Of a stretch of 64,000 nt of DNA, positions 20,161 through 34,085 are shown in pieces. The DNA comes from Adenophora triphylla var. japonica. Taxonomy: Eukaryota; Streptophyta; Magnoliopsida; Asterales; Campanulaceae. Within the stretch, counting starts at the first letter, position 1, and every line of letters begins with the position of its first letter. Under the pieces are notes generated by a model, which was given only the letters and a program-made list of their open reading frames with translations, made no database searches and had not been told where the DNA came from. A program made the translations under genes and the position numbers. Location of the stretch: assembly GCA_022495995.1 (NCBI GenBank), contig JAFEMH010000736.1, forward strand, positions 124,001-188,000, written 5' to 3'.

Positions 20161-23100
20161 GGTAGCCGTATACCATTTTCACAAGATCGGGACACATTCC
20201 TTAAAACCCTACATAATGGCACATATTTGTAACTCAGTTTCCATTTGGATTTTGAGGAAAGTCATAAAGATGAAAAACACTTTAAATGTCATTTAGAATG
20301 TAGAAAAAAATTTAAAAAAAATAAACGAGGTAGCCGTATACCATTTTCACAAGATCGGGACACATTCCTAAAACCCTACATAATGGCACATATTTGTAAC
20401 TCAATTTCCATTTGGATTTTGAGGAAAGTCATAAAGATGAAAAACACTTTAAATGTCATTTAGAATGTAGAAAAAAATTAAAAAAATAAACGAGGTAGCC
20501 GTATACCATTTTCACAAGATCGGGACACATTCCTTAAAACCCTACATAATGACACATATTTGTAACTCAATTTCCATTTGGATTTTGAGGAAAGTCATAA
20601 AGATGAAAAACACTTTAAATGTCATTTAGAATGTAGAAAAAAATTAAAATAAAATAAACGAGGTAGCCGTATACCATTTTCACAAGATCGGGACACATTC
20701 CTTAAAACCCTACATAATGGCACATATTTGTAACTCAATTTCCATTTGGATTTTGAGGAAAGTCATAAAGATGAAAAACATTTTAAATGTCATTTAGAAT
20801 GTAGAAAAAAAAAAAAACGAGGTAGCCGTATATCATTTTCACAAGAACGGGACACATTCCTTAAAACCCTAAATAATGGCATATATTTGTAACTCAATTT
20901 CCATTTGGATTTTGAGGAAAGTCATAAAGATGAAAAACACTTTAAATGTCATTTAGAATGTAGAAAAAAATTAAAAAAAAATAAACGAGGTAGCCGTATA
21001 CTATTTTCACAAGATCGGGACACATTCCTTAAAACCCTACATAATGGCACATATTTGTAACTCAATTTCCATTTGGATTTTGAGGAAAGTCATAAAGATG
21101 AAAAACACTTTAAATGTCATTTAGAATGTAGAAAAAATTTTAAAAAATAAACGAGGTAGCCGTATACCATTTTCACAAGATCGGGACACATAAAACCCTA
21201 AAAACCCTAAATAATGGCACATATTTGTAACTCAATTTCCATTTGGATTTTGAGGAAAGTCATATAGATGAAAATCACTTTAAATGTCATTTAGAATGTA
21301 GAAAAAAATTAAAAAAAAATAAACGAGGTAGCCGTATACCATTTTCACAAGATCGGGACACATTCCTTAAAACCCTACATAATGGCACATATTTGTAACT
21401 CAATTTCCATTTGGATTTTGAGGAAAGTCATAAAGATGAAAAACACTTTAAATGTCATTTAGAATGTAGAAAAAAATTTAAAAAAAATAAACGAGGTAGC
21501 CGTATACCATTTTCACTAGATCGGGACACATAAAACCCTAAAAACCCTAAATAATGGCACATATTTGTAACTCAATTTCCATTTGGATTTTGAGGAAAGT
21601 CATAAAGATGAAAAACACTTTAAATGTCATTTAGAATGTAGAAAAATAAAAAAAATAAACTAGGTAGCCGTATATCATTTTCACAAGAACGGGACACATT
21701 CCTTAAAACCCAAAATAATGGGACATATTTGTAACTCAATTTCCATTTGGATTTTGAGGAAAGTCATAAAGATGAAAAACATTTTAAATGTCATTTAGAA
21801 TGTAGAAAAAAAAAAAAAAAAAAACGAGGTAGCCGTATATCATTTTCACAAGAACGGGACACATTCCTTAAAACCCTAAATAATTGCACATATTTGTAAC
21901 TCAATTTCCATTTGGATTTTGAGGAAAGTCATAAAGATGAAAAACACTTTAAATGTCATTTAGAATGTAGAAAGAAATTAAAAAAAAATGAACGAGGTAG
22001 CCGTATACCATTTTCACAAGATCGGGACACATTCCTTAAAACCCTACATAATGGCACATATTTGTAACTCAATTTCCATTTGGATTTTGAGGAAAGTCAT
22101 AAAGATGAAAAACACTTTAAATGTCATTTAGAATGTATAAAAAAATTAAAAAAAAAATAAACGAGGTAGCCGTATACCATTTTCACAAGATCGGGACACA
22201 TAAAACCCTAAAACCCCTAAATAATGGCACATATTTGTAACTCAATTTCCATTTGGATTTTGAGGAAAGTCATAAAGATGAAAAACACTTTAAATGTCAT
22301 TTAGAATGTAGAAAAAATAAAAAAAATAAACGAGATAGCCGTATATCATTTTCACAAGAACGGACACATTCCTTAAAACCCAAAATAATGGCACATATTT
22401 GTAACTCAATTTCCATTTGGATTTTGAGGAAAGTCATAAAGATGAAAAACATTTTAAATGTCATTTAGAATGTAAAAAAAAAAAAAAAAAGAAACGAGGT
22501 AGCCGTATATCATTTTCACAAGAACGGGACACATTCCTTAAAACCCTAAATAATGGCATATATTTGTAACTCAATTTCCATTTGGATTTTGAGGAAAGTC
22601 ATAAAGATGAAAAACACTTTAAATGTCATTTAGAATGTAGAAAAAAAATAAAAATAAATAAACGAGATAGCCGTATACCATTTTCAAAAGATCGGGACAC
22701 ATTCCTTAAAACCCTACATAATGGCACATATTTGTAACTCAATTTCCATTTGGATTTTGAGGAAAGTCATAAAGATGAAAAACACTTTAAATGTCATTTA
22801 GAATGTAGAAAAAAATTTTAAAAAAATAAACGAGGTAGCCGTATACCATTTTCACAAGATCGGGACATATAAAACCCTAAAAACCCTAAATAATGGCACA
22901 TATTTGTAACTCAATTTCCATTTGGATTTTGAGGAAAGTCATAAAGATGAAAAACACTTTAAATGTCATTTAGAATGTAGAAAAAATTAAAAAAATAAAC
23001 GAGGTAGCCGTATACCATTTTCACAAGATCGGGACACATTCCTTAAAACCCTAAATAATGGCACATATTTGTAACTCAATTTCCATTTGGATTTTGAGGA

Positions 23101-23700
23101 AAGTCATTGAGATGAAAAACACTTTAAATGTCATTTAGAATGTAGAAAAAAATTTTAAAAAAATAAACGAAGTAGCCGTATACCATTTTCACAAGATCGG
23201 GACACATAAAACCCTAAAAACTCTAAATAATGGCACATATTTGTAACTCAATTTCCATTTGGATTTTGAGGAAAGTCATAGAGATGAAAACACTTTAAAT
23301 GTCATTTAGAATGTAGAAAAAAATTAAAAAAAAATAAACGAGGTAGCCGTATACCATTTTCACAAGATCGGGACACATTCCTTAAAACCCTACATAATGA
23401 CACATATTTGTAACTCAATTTCCATTTGGATTTTGAGGAAAGTCATAAAGATGAAAAACACTTTAAATGTCATTTAGAATATAGAAAAAAAAAATAATAA
23501 ACGAGGTATCCGTATACCATTTTCACAAGATCGGGACACATAAAACCCTAAAACCCCTAAATAATGGCACATATTTGTAACTCAATTTCCATTTGGATTT
23601 TGAGGAAAGTCATAAAGATGAAAAACACTTTTAATGTCAATTAGAATGTAGAAAAAAATTAAAAAAATAAACAAGGTACCCGTATACCATTTTCACAATA
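20161..23700. repeat. tandem array B, 21 full units of about 167 bp plus a partial
   Basis: Unit starts (GGTAGCCGTATA) are at 20161, 20329, 20494, 20662, 20821, 20989, 21154, 21327, 21494, 21663, 21828, 21995, 22164, 22334, 22498, 22665, 22834, 23003, 23171, 23342, 23504 and 23674 (partial). Lengths are 159-173 bp, varying mostly in an A-rich tail. Three main unit types are distinguishable by sequence near the start, arranged in a partly regular higher-order pattern. Short ORFs at 20245 and 22253 are by-products of the repeat. Confidence 0.93.
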
Positions 23701-24109
23701 ATATCATTATTAGTCTTATTATTAATTAATAACATTATTATTTAATAACATTATTATTTTTGATATTATGTATTATTACTAGTTATTATTAATATTATTT
23801 TTTGATATTAGGCATACTACTATAACTACTATAACTAAAATTTTGGGTAAATCAAATAAAAGCATGTAAATATTTTAGATAACTTTTTGTAAATTTCGTA
23901 ATAAAAAAAATTTAAAATATTTTTTCCTTTTCAATAAAAAATAATAAAAATTACTAGTTATTATTAATACTAGTATTAATATTATTATTGTTTATATACT
24001 TTATATTAATATTAATTAATTAATCAATTATATAATTAATAATTTATTAATAAATATTATTAATAATAAATATTATTATTTTTAATATTAGGCATAAATA
24101 TTTTAGTTA
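23701..24109. other. AT-rich interior of the CACTA element
   Basis: Very AT-rich, with TTATTA/TAATATTA runs; no coding signal. Confidence 0.7.
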
Positions 24110-24608
24110 GTGTATAATATAGTGTGAAATAAATATAAGTATGAGATGTGGGATTGTTTGATTGGATTTAAAAATTTCACGGGATTGAGAGCCAAGCAAG
24201 ATCCGACCCTTCAATCCATTCAATCCAAAGGCCCAAAATAATTTAACCAAACCCACTTACTCCCTCCCTCTCTCTATTTCTCTCTTCATTTCTCACTCTC
24301 TCTTCATTTAGAAAACGTAAACTCCTCTCGCAACGCCGTCACACTTTCCTCTCTCTCTCCGTCTCGCCCTCCGCCGTCTCCCTCACCGTCTCTTCGCCTC
24401 CGTCGTCGTCCTCCGGCGCCACCACAGCCTACTGCGGCCATCTTCGCCCCACCGTCACTCTCTCTCTTTCTCCATTTCCTTCGCCCTCCGTCACTCACAA
24501 TACGCCTCCTCTCTATTTTCCGGCCGGCGACATTATCAATCCGAACAGGCATTTGAAGCGAAAGGATTTCCGGCGAGGGCTATGGCCGTTCAATTCGTCG
24601 ATGGTTGT

Positions 24609-24648
<40 letters not shown>

Positions 24649-24960
24649 CTAAATCAAAACCTGGATCTCGATTTGGGTTTGCTTGTGATTTATATACCCG
24701 ATTTTGGTGTTTTGATTTCGATTTTGCCTTGGAAACTCGGATTTCGGTTTGGTTGGATTTTGATTTTGAATTTTTGGTGATTTTGTAAAGATTCAATATT
24801 TTGGAAACCTAGTATGATAATTTGTATTTTTTCGTATTCGTTGGTTGATTGGTCGCCGGTGGTTGTTGGTGGTTGTTGGTGGTGATTGGTGGTGATCGGT
24901 GGTTATCGGTGGTGGAAGTTGTGAGGACTATTTGAGTATAAAAGAAATTTAGGGGACTGA
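24110..24960 (+). other. GC-rich gene-like segment, possibly captured host 5' gene end
   Basis: Composition changes sharply to pyrimidine- and CG-rich sequence (24260-24560) resembling a plant 5' UTR or first exon, followed by a (CT)n run (24611-24645) and an intron-like T-rich tract. A short GGTGGTTGTTGGTGG minisatellite follows at about 24852-24915. I cannot name a gene; the small ORFs here are low-complexity. The idea of capture by the CACTA element is an inference from composition only. Confidence 0.35.
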
Positions 24961-25079
24961 TTTGATAATAATAAATGTTAAGTGACTGATATGAAAATAA
25001 TAAAAGTTAAGGGACTGATTTGAAAAAAAAAAAAGGTAAGTGGTGATTTAATATATATTTAAGAATATATATTTATATA

Positions 25080-25124
<45 letters not shown>

Positions 25125-25552
25125 TTAAAATATATTAATATATATTTTTAAATATATATTTAATTTTTTTTTTAAAATATCAATTTAGCTACAGAAATAT
25201 TCGTCGCTAAAATGGTTCGAAAATAAAACGAGAATTTAAATAGAGACGAAAAAATCTGTCGCTAATCCGTAGACGGTCATATCTGTAGCTAATTTAGACA
25301 CAGACATATCTGTCTCTAAATTAGAGACGGACATATCTGTCTCTAATTTAGAGACGGCCATATCTGTCTCTAAATTAGAGACGAATATATCCGTCTCTAA
25401 AATAGCTACAAAATAGCGACGCCCAATTTAGCGACAAACCTGCACCCACGGAATAGCTACGGAACAAATCCGTAGCTAAACACGATTTAGCTACGGAATC
25501 TTCATTTTAGCTACGGAATTTGCCGTAGCTAAATTGAATTTTCCTTGTAGTG
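24961..25552. repeat. right subterminal region of the CACTA element
   Basis: Starts with AT-rich DNA and an (AT)n run (about 25084-25116), then GAGACGG / CCGTCTC and TAGCTACGGA / TCCGTAGCTA units up to the right terminal repeat at about 25539-25552. Confidence 0.8.
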
Positions 25553-25906
25553 ATATTTGGTTGAACTGAGAAGAACAGATTTGGTTGAACCAAATCGTTC
25601 AGGTCCCTTAAATATGTGTTTCAGTAATCAATGGGAAAAATTTAGGCTTTAAAACTTAGCTAATCAATGGATATGATAATTAGGGTATACATAATTCACA
25701 TAACAAAATTGAAACAAAAAAACTTTCAAGGAAGGACCATGCTCAACTTATTCTATTATGTCGAAAGGAGACGATAACATAGAAAATTTATGACCAAAAT
25801 TATTATACATATTTAATGTTTCCGAAGGTATCTTGCCGGTTGCTCTAGAAGTAGATGATTTCCAAAATAAGATCATTTAATTGCCTAGAAACTTCATTAG
25901 TTAATA

Positions 25907-26041
25907 CTCCCTCCGTCCCAAACTGAGTGTCCAAAAAGATATTTAAATATGTTCTTGATCAATTGCAATTTTGAAAAAAAAATTGAATATTCATTTTGAG
26001 ACGGAATTAGGAATTTGTATGAACTTTGAATATAAACTTGG

Positions 26042-26082
<41 letters not shown>

Positions 26083-26816
26083 TGGTGTATATGTATTTCT
26101 TTGTAATTTTCTGTTATGTCCCTCTTTATTCTCATGCTTGTTGCTTGTTTCTTCTTAATTTTGTTTTTATTGCAGTACGGATGATCATGGTACTTATTGC
26201 ATTATGGATGAACCAGTTTTGAGTTAAGAAAAACCTGAGGTCTTGAGTTTAGATTATCCAGATTCGACTCAAAATGATGAGAATGTGGCTAATTATAAGG
26301 AGGTTGAGGCAGATGTATTGAATGGGAATCCTAATAATGGCGAGGGAGATAATTTGAATAATGAATATTTGATTGATAACCTTGTTACTCAGACACATGG
26401 TGGGAATAATGATGGAGATGAAAGTAAATAGTTTGAGAGATATAGAGGCCATAACGACTGATGATGATAATGATGATGGAAATAATGTTGGAGATGAAAA
26501 TATTTATGATTATCTTTTTGATTTGATGTTTGGTAACTAATGAGTGCTTTTGTTAACAATTAAAGAAGTGAGTAGATGCAGTTAGTGATGGTGTTTATGG
26601 ATGGGGGTCGAGTTTTTGTGGCTGATTTACAGAGGTTTTACTTGCAAAACTTAAGAAAATTCTCAAGCAGTTTAATGCATTAAGGATGTTTTATTTTCTT
26701 TAATATTTTTGTTTGTTGTTGTTTGTTTTATTGGTTGTCATGTTTAATTGTTTGATTAATTAATACTACTAAGAGCAAATGTGATTTTTTTTACATTCAT
26801 TTCGGGCGGGAGGGAG
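25907..26816. mobile_element. Long Stowaway-like (Tc1/mariner) element, 910 bp
   Basis: Left end CTCCCTCCGTCCCAAACTGA and right end (reverse complement) CTCCCTCCCGCCCGAAATGA match the Stowaway/plant mariner terminal signature, flanked by TA duplications (25905-25906 and 26817-26818). At 910 bp it is much longer than usual Stowaway MITEs (200-400 bp). It contains an (AT)n run (26047-26080) and an Asn/Asp-rich ORF of 62 codons at 26243-26431, preceded by MDEPVL in another frame. It may be a deletion derivative of a mariner-like element; no DDD/DDE catalytic motif is visible. Confidence 0.7.
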
Positions 26817-26986
26817 TAATTACTTAAAGGATTACATGTATGTTCTAATGGATGTCTTGTTTTAGAAATGCCATTGTTGGCCCTATCTTATCAGCAAACA
26901 AATACATACATAATTCAATCACACAGTTTTAAAGTATTAAGAGAAAAAATGGAAAAGAAAAAAAAAACTATATATTTTAGGGTATA

Positions 26987-27262
26987 CTCCCTCCGTCCCA
27001 ATAAGAGCTTCACCATTTTGGTTTGGCACGCAAATTAAGGAAAAAGGTAAGTGGAAAAAATATTGTGAGTGTAAAAATAAAATAGGAGAGATAATGAGTG
27101 GAAGGAATAGTAAATTTGAAAAGTGTTGTGAGTATAAAAGTGAAATAGGAGAGAGAATTAGTGGGCGAAATAGTAAAAATTCTTTGTCATTTTAGGAAAG
27201 GTGAAACTTCTAACGAGACGTCTTTTGAATAATTGGTGAAGCTTTTATTGGGGCGGAGGGAG
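26987..27262. mobile_element. Stowaway MITE (276 bp)
   Basis: CTCCCTCCGTCCCAATAAGAG at the left and GGGGCGGAGGGAG at the right, with TA on both sides (26985-26986, 27263-27264). The ends share CCAATAAAAGCTTCACC-type inverted sequence over about 30 bp. Non-coding. Confidence 0.85.
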
Positions 27263-27397
27263 TATGTTTGAATTGAAGAATATACAATGAAGATAAACTT
27301 CTCAAAAAATGGTGCTGGTTACAGGTGCATGTCTTTTAATTATTATTAAAATAGGTGAAGAAATCCCAAAAATGATGTTGGTTCCAACCTTGTTTCG

Positions 27398-27485
27398 TAC
27401 TCTATCCGTCCCAAAATAATATTTCTATTTTTTGACCTTTTTCTCCGTCCCAAAATGATATTTCTATTTTTTTGCCGAGCTTTAA
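27398..27485. repeat. Stowaway end fragments, tandem
   Basis: Two adjacent copies of TCCGTCCCAAAATRATATTTC (27408 and 27446 regions), each the left end of a Stowaway element without a matching right end. Truncated remnants. Confidence 0.55.
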
Positions 27486-27805
27486 AAAATAATTATAGGT
27501 TGATTTAATGATTAAAAAATGTGGGAAAATTATTTTGAGACGTACGCTGTATTGGACAAATGGTGAGCGCTATGTTTTTAAGCGTTGAGCACACATCAAA
27601 TTCCAACTCAGCTACTTATGTTGTTGTAATGTCCTAGTCAGCAAACATCAAATGCCAACTCAAAAATACTTAACGGCAATATAAACAGATGATTGACAGA
27701 ATGATCAATTAATTCTAAAATGGGCAAGTTCAAGTACGAGTTGGTAAAAAAAATTAGTTTGCGGACGAAAAGGTAAAATTAAAACGTTCAAGGACAAAAA
27801 GGTAC

Positions 27806-28362
27806 TTTACTAACCATAGCTTGCCCAATTCAACTCCAGCTCGAGTAACTTGCTACTACACCTGTTTGTCAACCACCCCATGCGAAGCCATGCAACATAC
27901 TTTCTTCGGATGTGTCTCTATCATACCCTCTGTTGTACGATGCTCGACACCCGAGCCCAAAAACGTAGAACCTCAGAGGACGTACAAGTAACATTGTTTT
28001 ACCGATTTCAGAGTTACGTTCAAACCACTGCAGACATTTACTGCTCAACCTTTACCTTTGAAACTGTATTCCATCTTGTATAAGCCACCGCGCGATCGCC
28101 CCTTTTAAACAGTAACTTCACGCGATCGCTTCCCTTGGCCGGTACGGTCGCTCCCTTGCGAGTTGTCGCAGGAATTTCGAATTTGCTTGTTACCCCTTAT
28201 TTGTTACCAAGTTAGATGATATTAAATCCAACAATATCTTTATGAAATATTATGTGCCATTGGATTTTTTTTTTTTAAATTTTTTTTGAGGGGAAAGTTT
28301 CTGTCACCTTTTCATTTTATTTAGGGGTAACTTCACTAATGGCTCCACTTTCTGGGAAATTT
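27806..28362. repeat. dispersed repeat, copy 2
   Basis: Homologous to 12720-13300 in the same orientation: it begins near AGCTTGCCCAATTCAACTCC, includes a cluster of GCGATCG blocks (28089-28150), the LTR-end sequence (about 28180-28232) and ends near GGCTCCACTTTCTG. It is not flanked here by recognisable LTRs. Confidence 0.75.
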
Positions 28363-30247
28363 ACCATTAACCTTTGATTTATTAAAATGAATGCCACTGA
28401 CCAAAATACTCAAAGTGCATGCTATCGTGTGTCTCTCTTTCTCCTCTCCCACACCTCAAAAATCTTGTGCTTTTTGGACCGTCGTATTTTCACCCACACT
28501 TACTCTGCATTTCTCTTCTTTTTCCACAAACAGCCACCCACCTCCACCTAACACACCCTATGCCGCCACCTTCCCACCACACAACTTGCCAAAAAATCAA
28601 GAAACAATGGGGGGGGGGGAGGGGAATAATAGGGACAATATAATTGAAGAGGGGTGAAGAGTGGGGCTGGGAGACGAGAGAAAAAGGAAAATTTATGAAT
28701 GGGAGATGAAAGTGATGGGTTGGTGGTGGGAGACAATAATGGGGGTCTAATTTTTTTCTACCTTTAATTCTTCATATAAATTTTTGTTTGACCCCCTATA
28801 TTAACTTATATTTAACGAGCGTTAGTACAAGGGACCAACGCCATATACTTTTCACATATTTTGGTGGATGACATGCGTTTTATTAAATCAAGGATTAATG
28901 AAAAATTCCAGAAAAAGCAGGGAGCAAAGAATAGATGAAGTTACCCCTTTTCTTTAAGTTCCACCACAGACTTGACAAGTTTATATGGTACAACACTTGT
29001 ACCATGGCTCCACTTTCTCTCTCCACTCAAACAACTTTCTCCCCCTGTCTCTATTATCTCATGTCATCATATTCTGATTGGTTTAGTTGAGATAAGCTCA
29101 ATAGTCATTACCCTCTCTCTTCGTCATCTTTCCGCATATGTTAAACCTCGTAATTACACATTAACTATATATTAGCATAACATTCTTTGCTTTATTAGAC
29201 CATCCACAGTGGTGATCGGGTCATGATTACTCTCTTTCCTCCAAATCAGCTTCATGTCATCAGTCATCAATAACCATAACTCCATCTTATTTTACCAACA
29301 ATGGTGACAAAAATTATATATGATAAATAATCTATAATTTTAATTATTAATTAAATAATTTTATTAATATTAATAATTAATATTAATATATTAATATATT
29401 AATATTAATATTAATATTAATATTAATATATTAATATTAATATTAATATTAATATATCAATATATTAATATTATTAATATTTATTAATATTATTAATATT
29501 AATATTATTTATTAATTATTAATTAAATAATTTTATTAATATTAATATTAATATTAATATTAATATTAATATTAATATATTAATATATTAATATTAATAT
29601 ATTAATTTGCTGTTTGACCCAATAAGAGAGTCAACATTAATAAAATATTAAAAATTTTATTTTATTTTTGTGAAAAAAAGTGAAAAAAGTGAATGTTATA
29701 CTTTAATTTACGAGATGAACTGGTCTTATATGTCGGTTATAAGAATTGTCTGAAATTTTGGGTAGCAGGACAGTTCAGTCTTTTGCCATCAAGGGGTGTC
29801 TTTAGAATTTTGAATTTGGTGTGTCCTGCATTGAATTTAAATCTTGCCTGAGAGACCATAAAGGAAGTGACCCAAATCATATATTCTCAATTAAATTCTT
29901 CCTTTAATTAATACAAAAATATTAATGTTGCTTTCAAACCCCCTAGTGCCATTGTTGTTTTTTATGTAGCATACTTTGTCTCATCATAATTGTTAATTGT
30001 TGATAGTGCAATTAGAATACCTCTAACTTCAATCATGTTGTAATTACTTTGATTAAGGCCTAATCCACTCCTGAGTGGATAACACAATTTTATATTATGC
30101 TTATTAAGTAATATTATCATTTTCCACTAGTAAATAACTCATCGTCCATGCTTCAAGATGCCACGGTCCTTATTTGTAACTAGAGGAAGCATATATTCAC
30201 ATGTGATTCAATTTAGGAAATGCTATATCATGGTACTTGAAAGGTCC
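28363..30247. other. unassigned intergenic DNA with (TTAATA)n tract at about 29330-29610
   Basis: No convincing ORF; the short ORFs at 28391-28736 lie in C-rich low-complexity sequence. A 280-bp stretch of repeated TTAATA/TATTAATA occupies 29330-29610. GGCTCCACTTTCT recurs at 29003, echoing the end of the dispersed repeat at about 28340. Confidence 0.6.
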
Positions 30248-31736
30248 TGTTTATTTGATCAACTAAAATAAGGTCAGACAGTTAAGCTTTAACAGCTAAG
30301 GTTAATTTTTAGCTATCAGATATTAACTGATTAGATAACAAGAGTATAATGTGCAGCGAAATAAATAAAGTGAAATAATGTAAAGACAAAGTGATTAGTG
30401 AGTGTGTGAGTGTGTGTGTGTGTGTGTGTTTGTGTGTGATAATACCAAATAACACAAGGGTTTAAAGTGGTTCAAAGTTCACTCCTCCTACGTCCACTCT
30501 CACTGTCAATCTTGACAAGTGAGCTCAATCCACTATACTCTAGATTCCTTTAAGAGTTACTCCCTCCGTCCCACCTCAAGGTTCCACCCTGAGGTTTACA
30601 CGCTTTTTAAGAATTTTTTTTAAAGTGGATAGAAAATTTGAGGAGAGAGAATGTAAAAGTTAAATGTGTGGTAGGGAATAGGAGAGAGAATGTAAAAGTT
30701 AAAAATATTTAATAGGAGAGAGAATGAGTGGGAGGAATAGTAAGTTAATGATTGATGTTTTTGTAAATATGTTAACTTTCTAAGGGTATAATGAATGGTT
30801 TTATTTGTAAATATATGGAGATGATAAGGGTATAAATATATGAAAAACTTTCCATTTAAGGAAGGGAACCTTGAAGTGGGACGGCCCAAAAGGGAAATGT
30901 GGAACATTGAGGTGGGACAGAGGGAGTACAAGATTGATTAGGCAAGTTCCTTGAACTTCCTCTTCCTAATTAGTACAATCAATTAGAAATTTGCTTGTTA
31001 TGAAGCAAATTACACAATACGCACTTAAAGTAGAGTCTTAAGTGGTTTACAAGATGTTTATACACTTGAAGTTCAGTCTCAAGTGTCTGAAATTGTTTTG
31101 ATGATTGTTTGCAGGTTTACAGGTTTGTAAGGATGTGAGGAGGTTGCAAAGGTTGTGGGTTGGAGGGCACGAGCTTCAGTCAAGGAGGCTTCCTTTTATA
31201 AGCTGAGATAAAGCCGTTGGGGAGACAATGCAGTAAATGAATGTGGGTGGAATAGTGTTTGCATTTAGAGCATTGTTGACTGGATAAGAACAGGCTGGAA
31301 TTTGCAACCCTTGAGCAGAGGATCTTCATGGAGATGACATGGCAATGTTTGTTGAGAGTTTTGGGCAAGGCACATCTTGGTCATCACAGAGATAAATCAT
31401 TGCTGTTGGCTTTGAAGATCATAGCTGCCAGAGAGATGAGTTCTCTGCTGTTGAGATTCTTAACTGTCAGGCTTAGCTATTAGATCTAGATGAGTAGGGG
31501 ATAAAGTTTGAGGTAGATAACATGTAATGATCTCTTTTGTAATGAAATACATTTGAATTATTTGATTGGTCTTTATTGATCATTGCTGTCAGGTTGATTT
31601 ATCAGAGAGAGAGCATGTTAAGTCTTGGCTGTCCAATGTCTATTGAGTGTATCTTGACTGTCAGATAACATTGAATATGTTTCTTTGTCAAAACCATATA
31701 TAACTATATATCTACATAGATAGTTAGGTCCTAACA
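30248..31736 (-). repeat. Probable Copia-type LTR, interrupted by a MITE
   Basis: The sequence has features common in plant Copia LTRs read in reverse: AATGTGCAGCGAAATAAATAAAG, then ACACAAGGGTTTAAAGTGG, TACGTCCACTCTC, ending GTTAGGTCCTAACA. Ends are TGTT...AACA. I found no matching TSD and no internal region next to it, so a solo or truncated LTR is likely but the borders are uncertain. A (TG)n run lies at 30400-30438. The MITE at 30560-30926 is nested in it. Confidence 0.4.
30560..30926. mobile_element. Stowaway MITE (367 bp)
   Basis: CTCCCTCCGTCCCACCTCAAG at the left and the inverse TGAGGTGGGACAGAGGGAG at the right, TA duplicated at 30558-30559 and 30927-30928. The TIR continues inward (AAGGTTCCAC / GTGGAACATT-like). 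The ORF on the - strand at 30620-30931 is an accident of the AT-rich body. Confidence 0.88.
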
Positions 31737-31927
31737 CAGTACTATATATAGTACTATTTCATGATTAGGGTTTTGCCACATTCCAATAATGTAGCTAGTT
31801 AAGTCGAGTCGAGTTATTTCAGTTTCTGGGTTTGGTATTATGGCACACACAATTAATGGATCAGTTCAAGTTCAATATTTTTGCTCCAAAAGTTATCTAT
31901 TTCAAGTTTAATCTTGATAACATTGTG

Positions 31928-33893
<1,966 letters not shown>

Positions 33894-33949
33894 ATAACAC
33901 TTTCTCCTCTATTCTATTTTCCTTAATTTGCGTGTCAAGTGCAAAATGG

Positions 33950-33976
33950 TGAACTTATTAATGGGACGGAGGGAGT
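33950..33976. repeat. Stowaway right-end fragment
   Basis: ATGGGACGGAGGGAGTA is the right terminal signature of a Stowaway element. The preceding AATTTGCGTGTCAAGTGC resembles MITE body sequence, but no left end was found next to the tandem array; it looks truncated. Confidence 0.6.
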
Positions 33977-34085
33977 ATATATTTTCCATTGATGATACTA
34001 AATTATGATTGTTAATAATTATATTGAACTTGAGACTAGTTTGTAACACCTAGTTCTAATACTGGCCCACCTAGCCTAGCCTAAG

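Larger units (their letters stand above)
18802..25552. mobile_element. Non-autonomous CACTA transposon carrying satellite arrays (6.75 kb)
   Basis: Left end CACTACAAGAAAAA, right end TTTTCCTTGTAGTG: inverted terminal repeats of the CACTA (En/Spm) superfamily, with the expected 3-bp TSD ATA (18799-18801 and 25553-25555). Dense subterminal repeats built on TAGAGACGGA / TCCGTCTCTA fill both ends (18830-19348 and about 25180-25530), as bound by TNPA-type proteins in known CACTA elements. No transposase ORF is present. The interior is two tandem arrays, AT-rich DNA and a GC-rich gene-like segment. It would need transposase from elsewhere. Confidence 0.92.

Noticed and set aside
20161..23700. CRISPR-like or gene-cluster reading of the 167-bp array
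   Set aside because: Units are contiguous with no unique spacers, and the array sits inside CACTA ends in plant nuclear DNA.
29205..29330. TTA-flanked GACCATCCACAGTGGT as a Harbinger-type MITE end
   Set aside because: No inverted partner was found within 600 bp.
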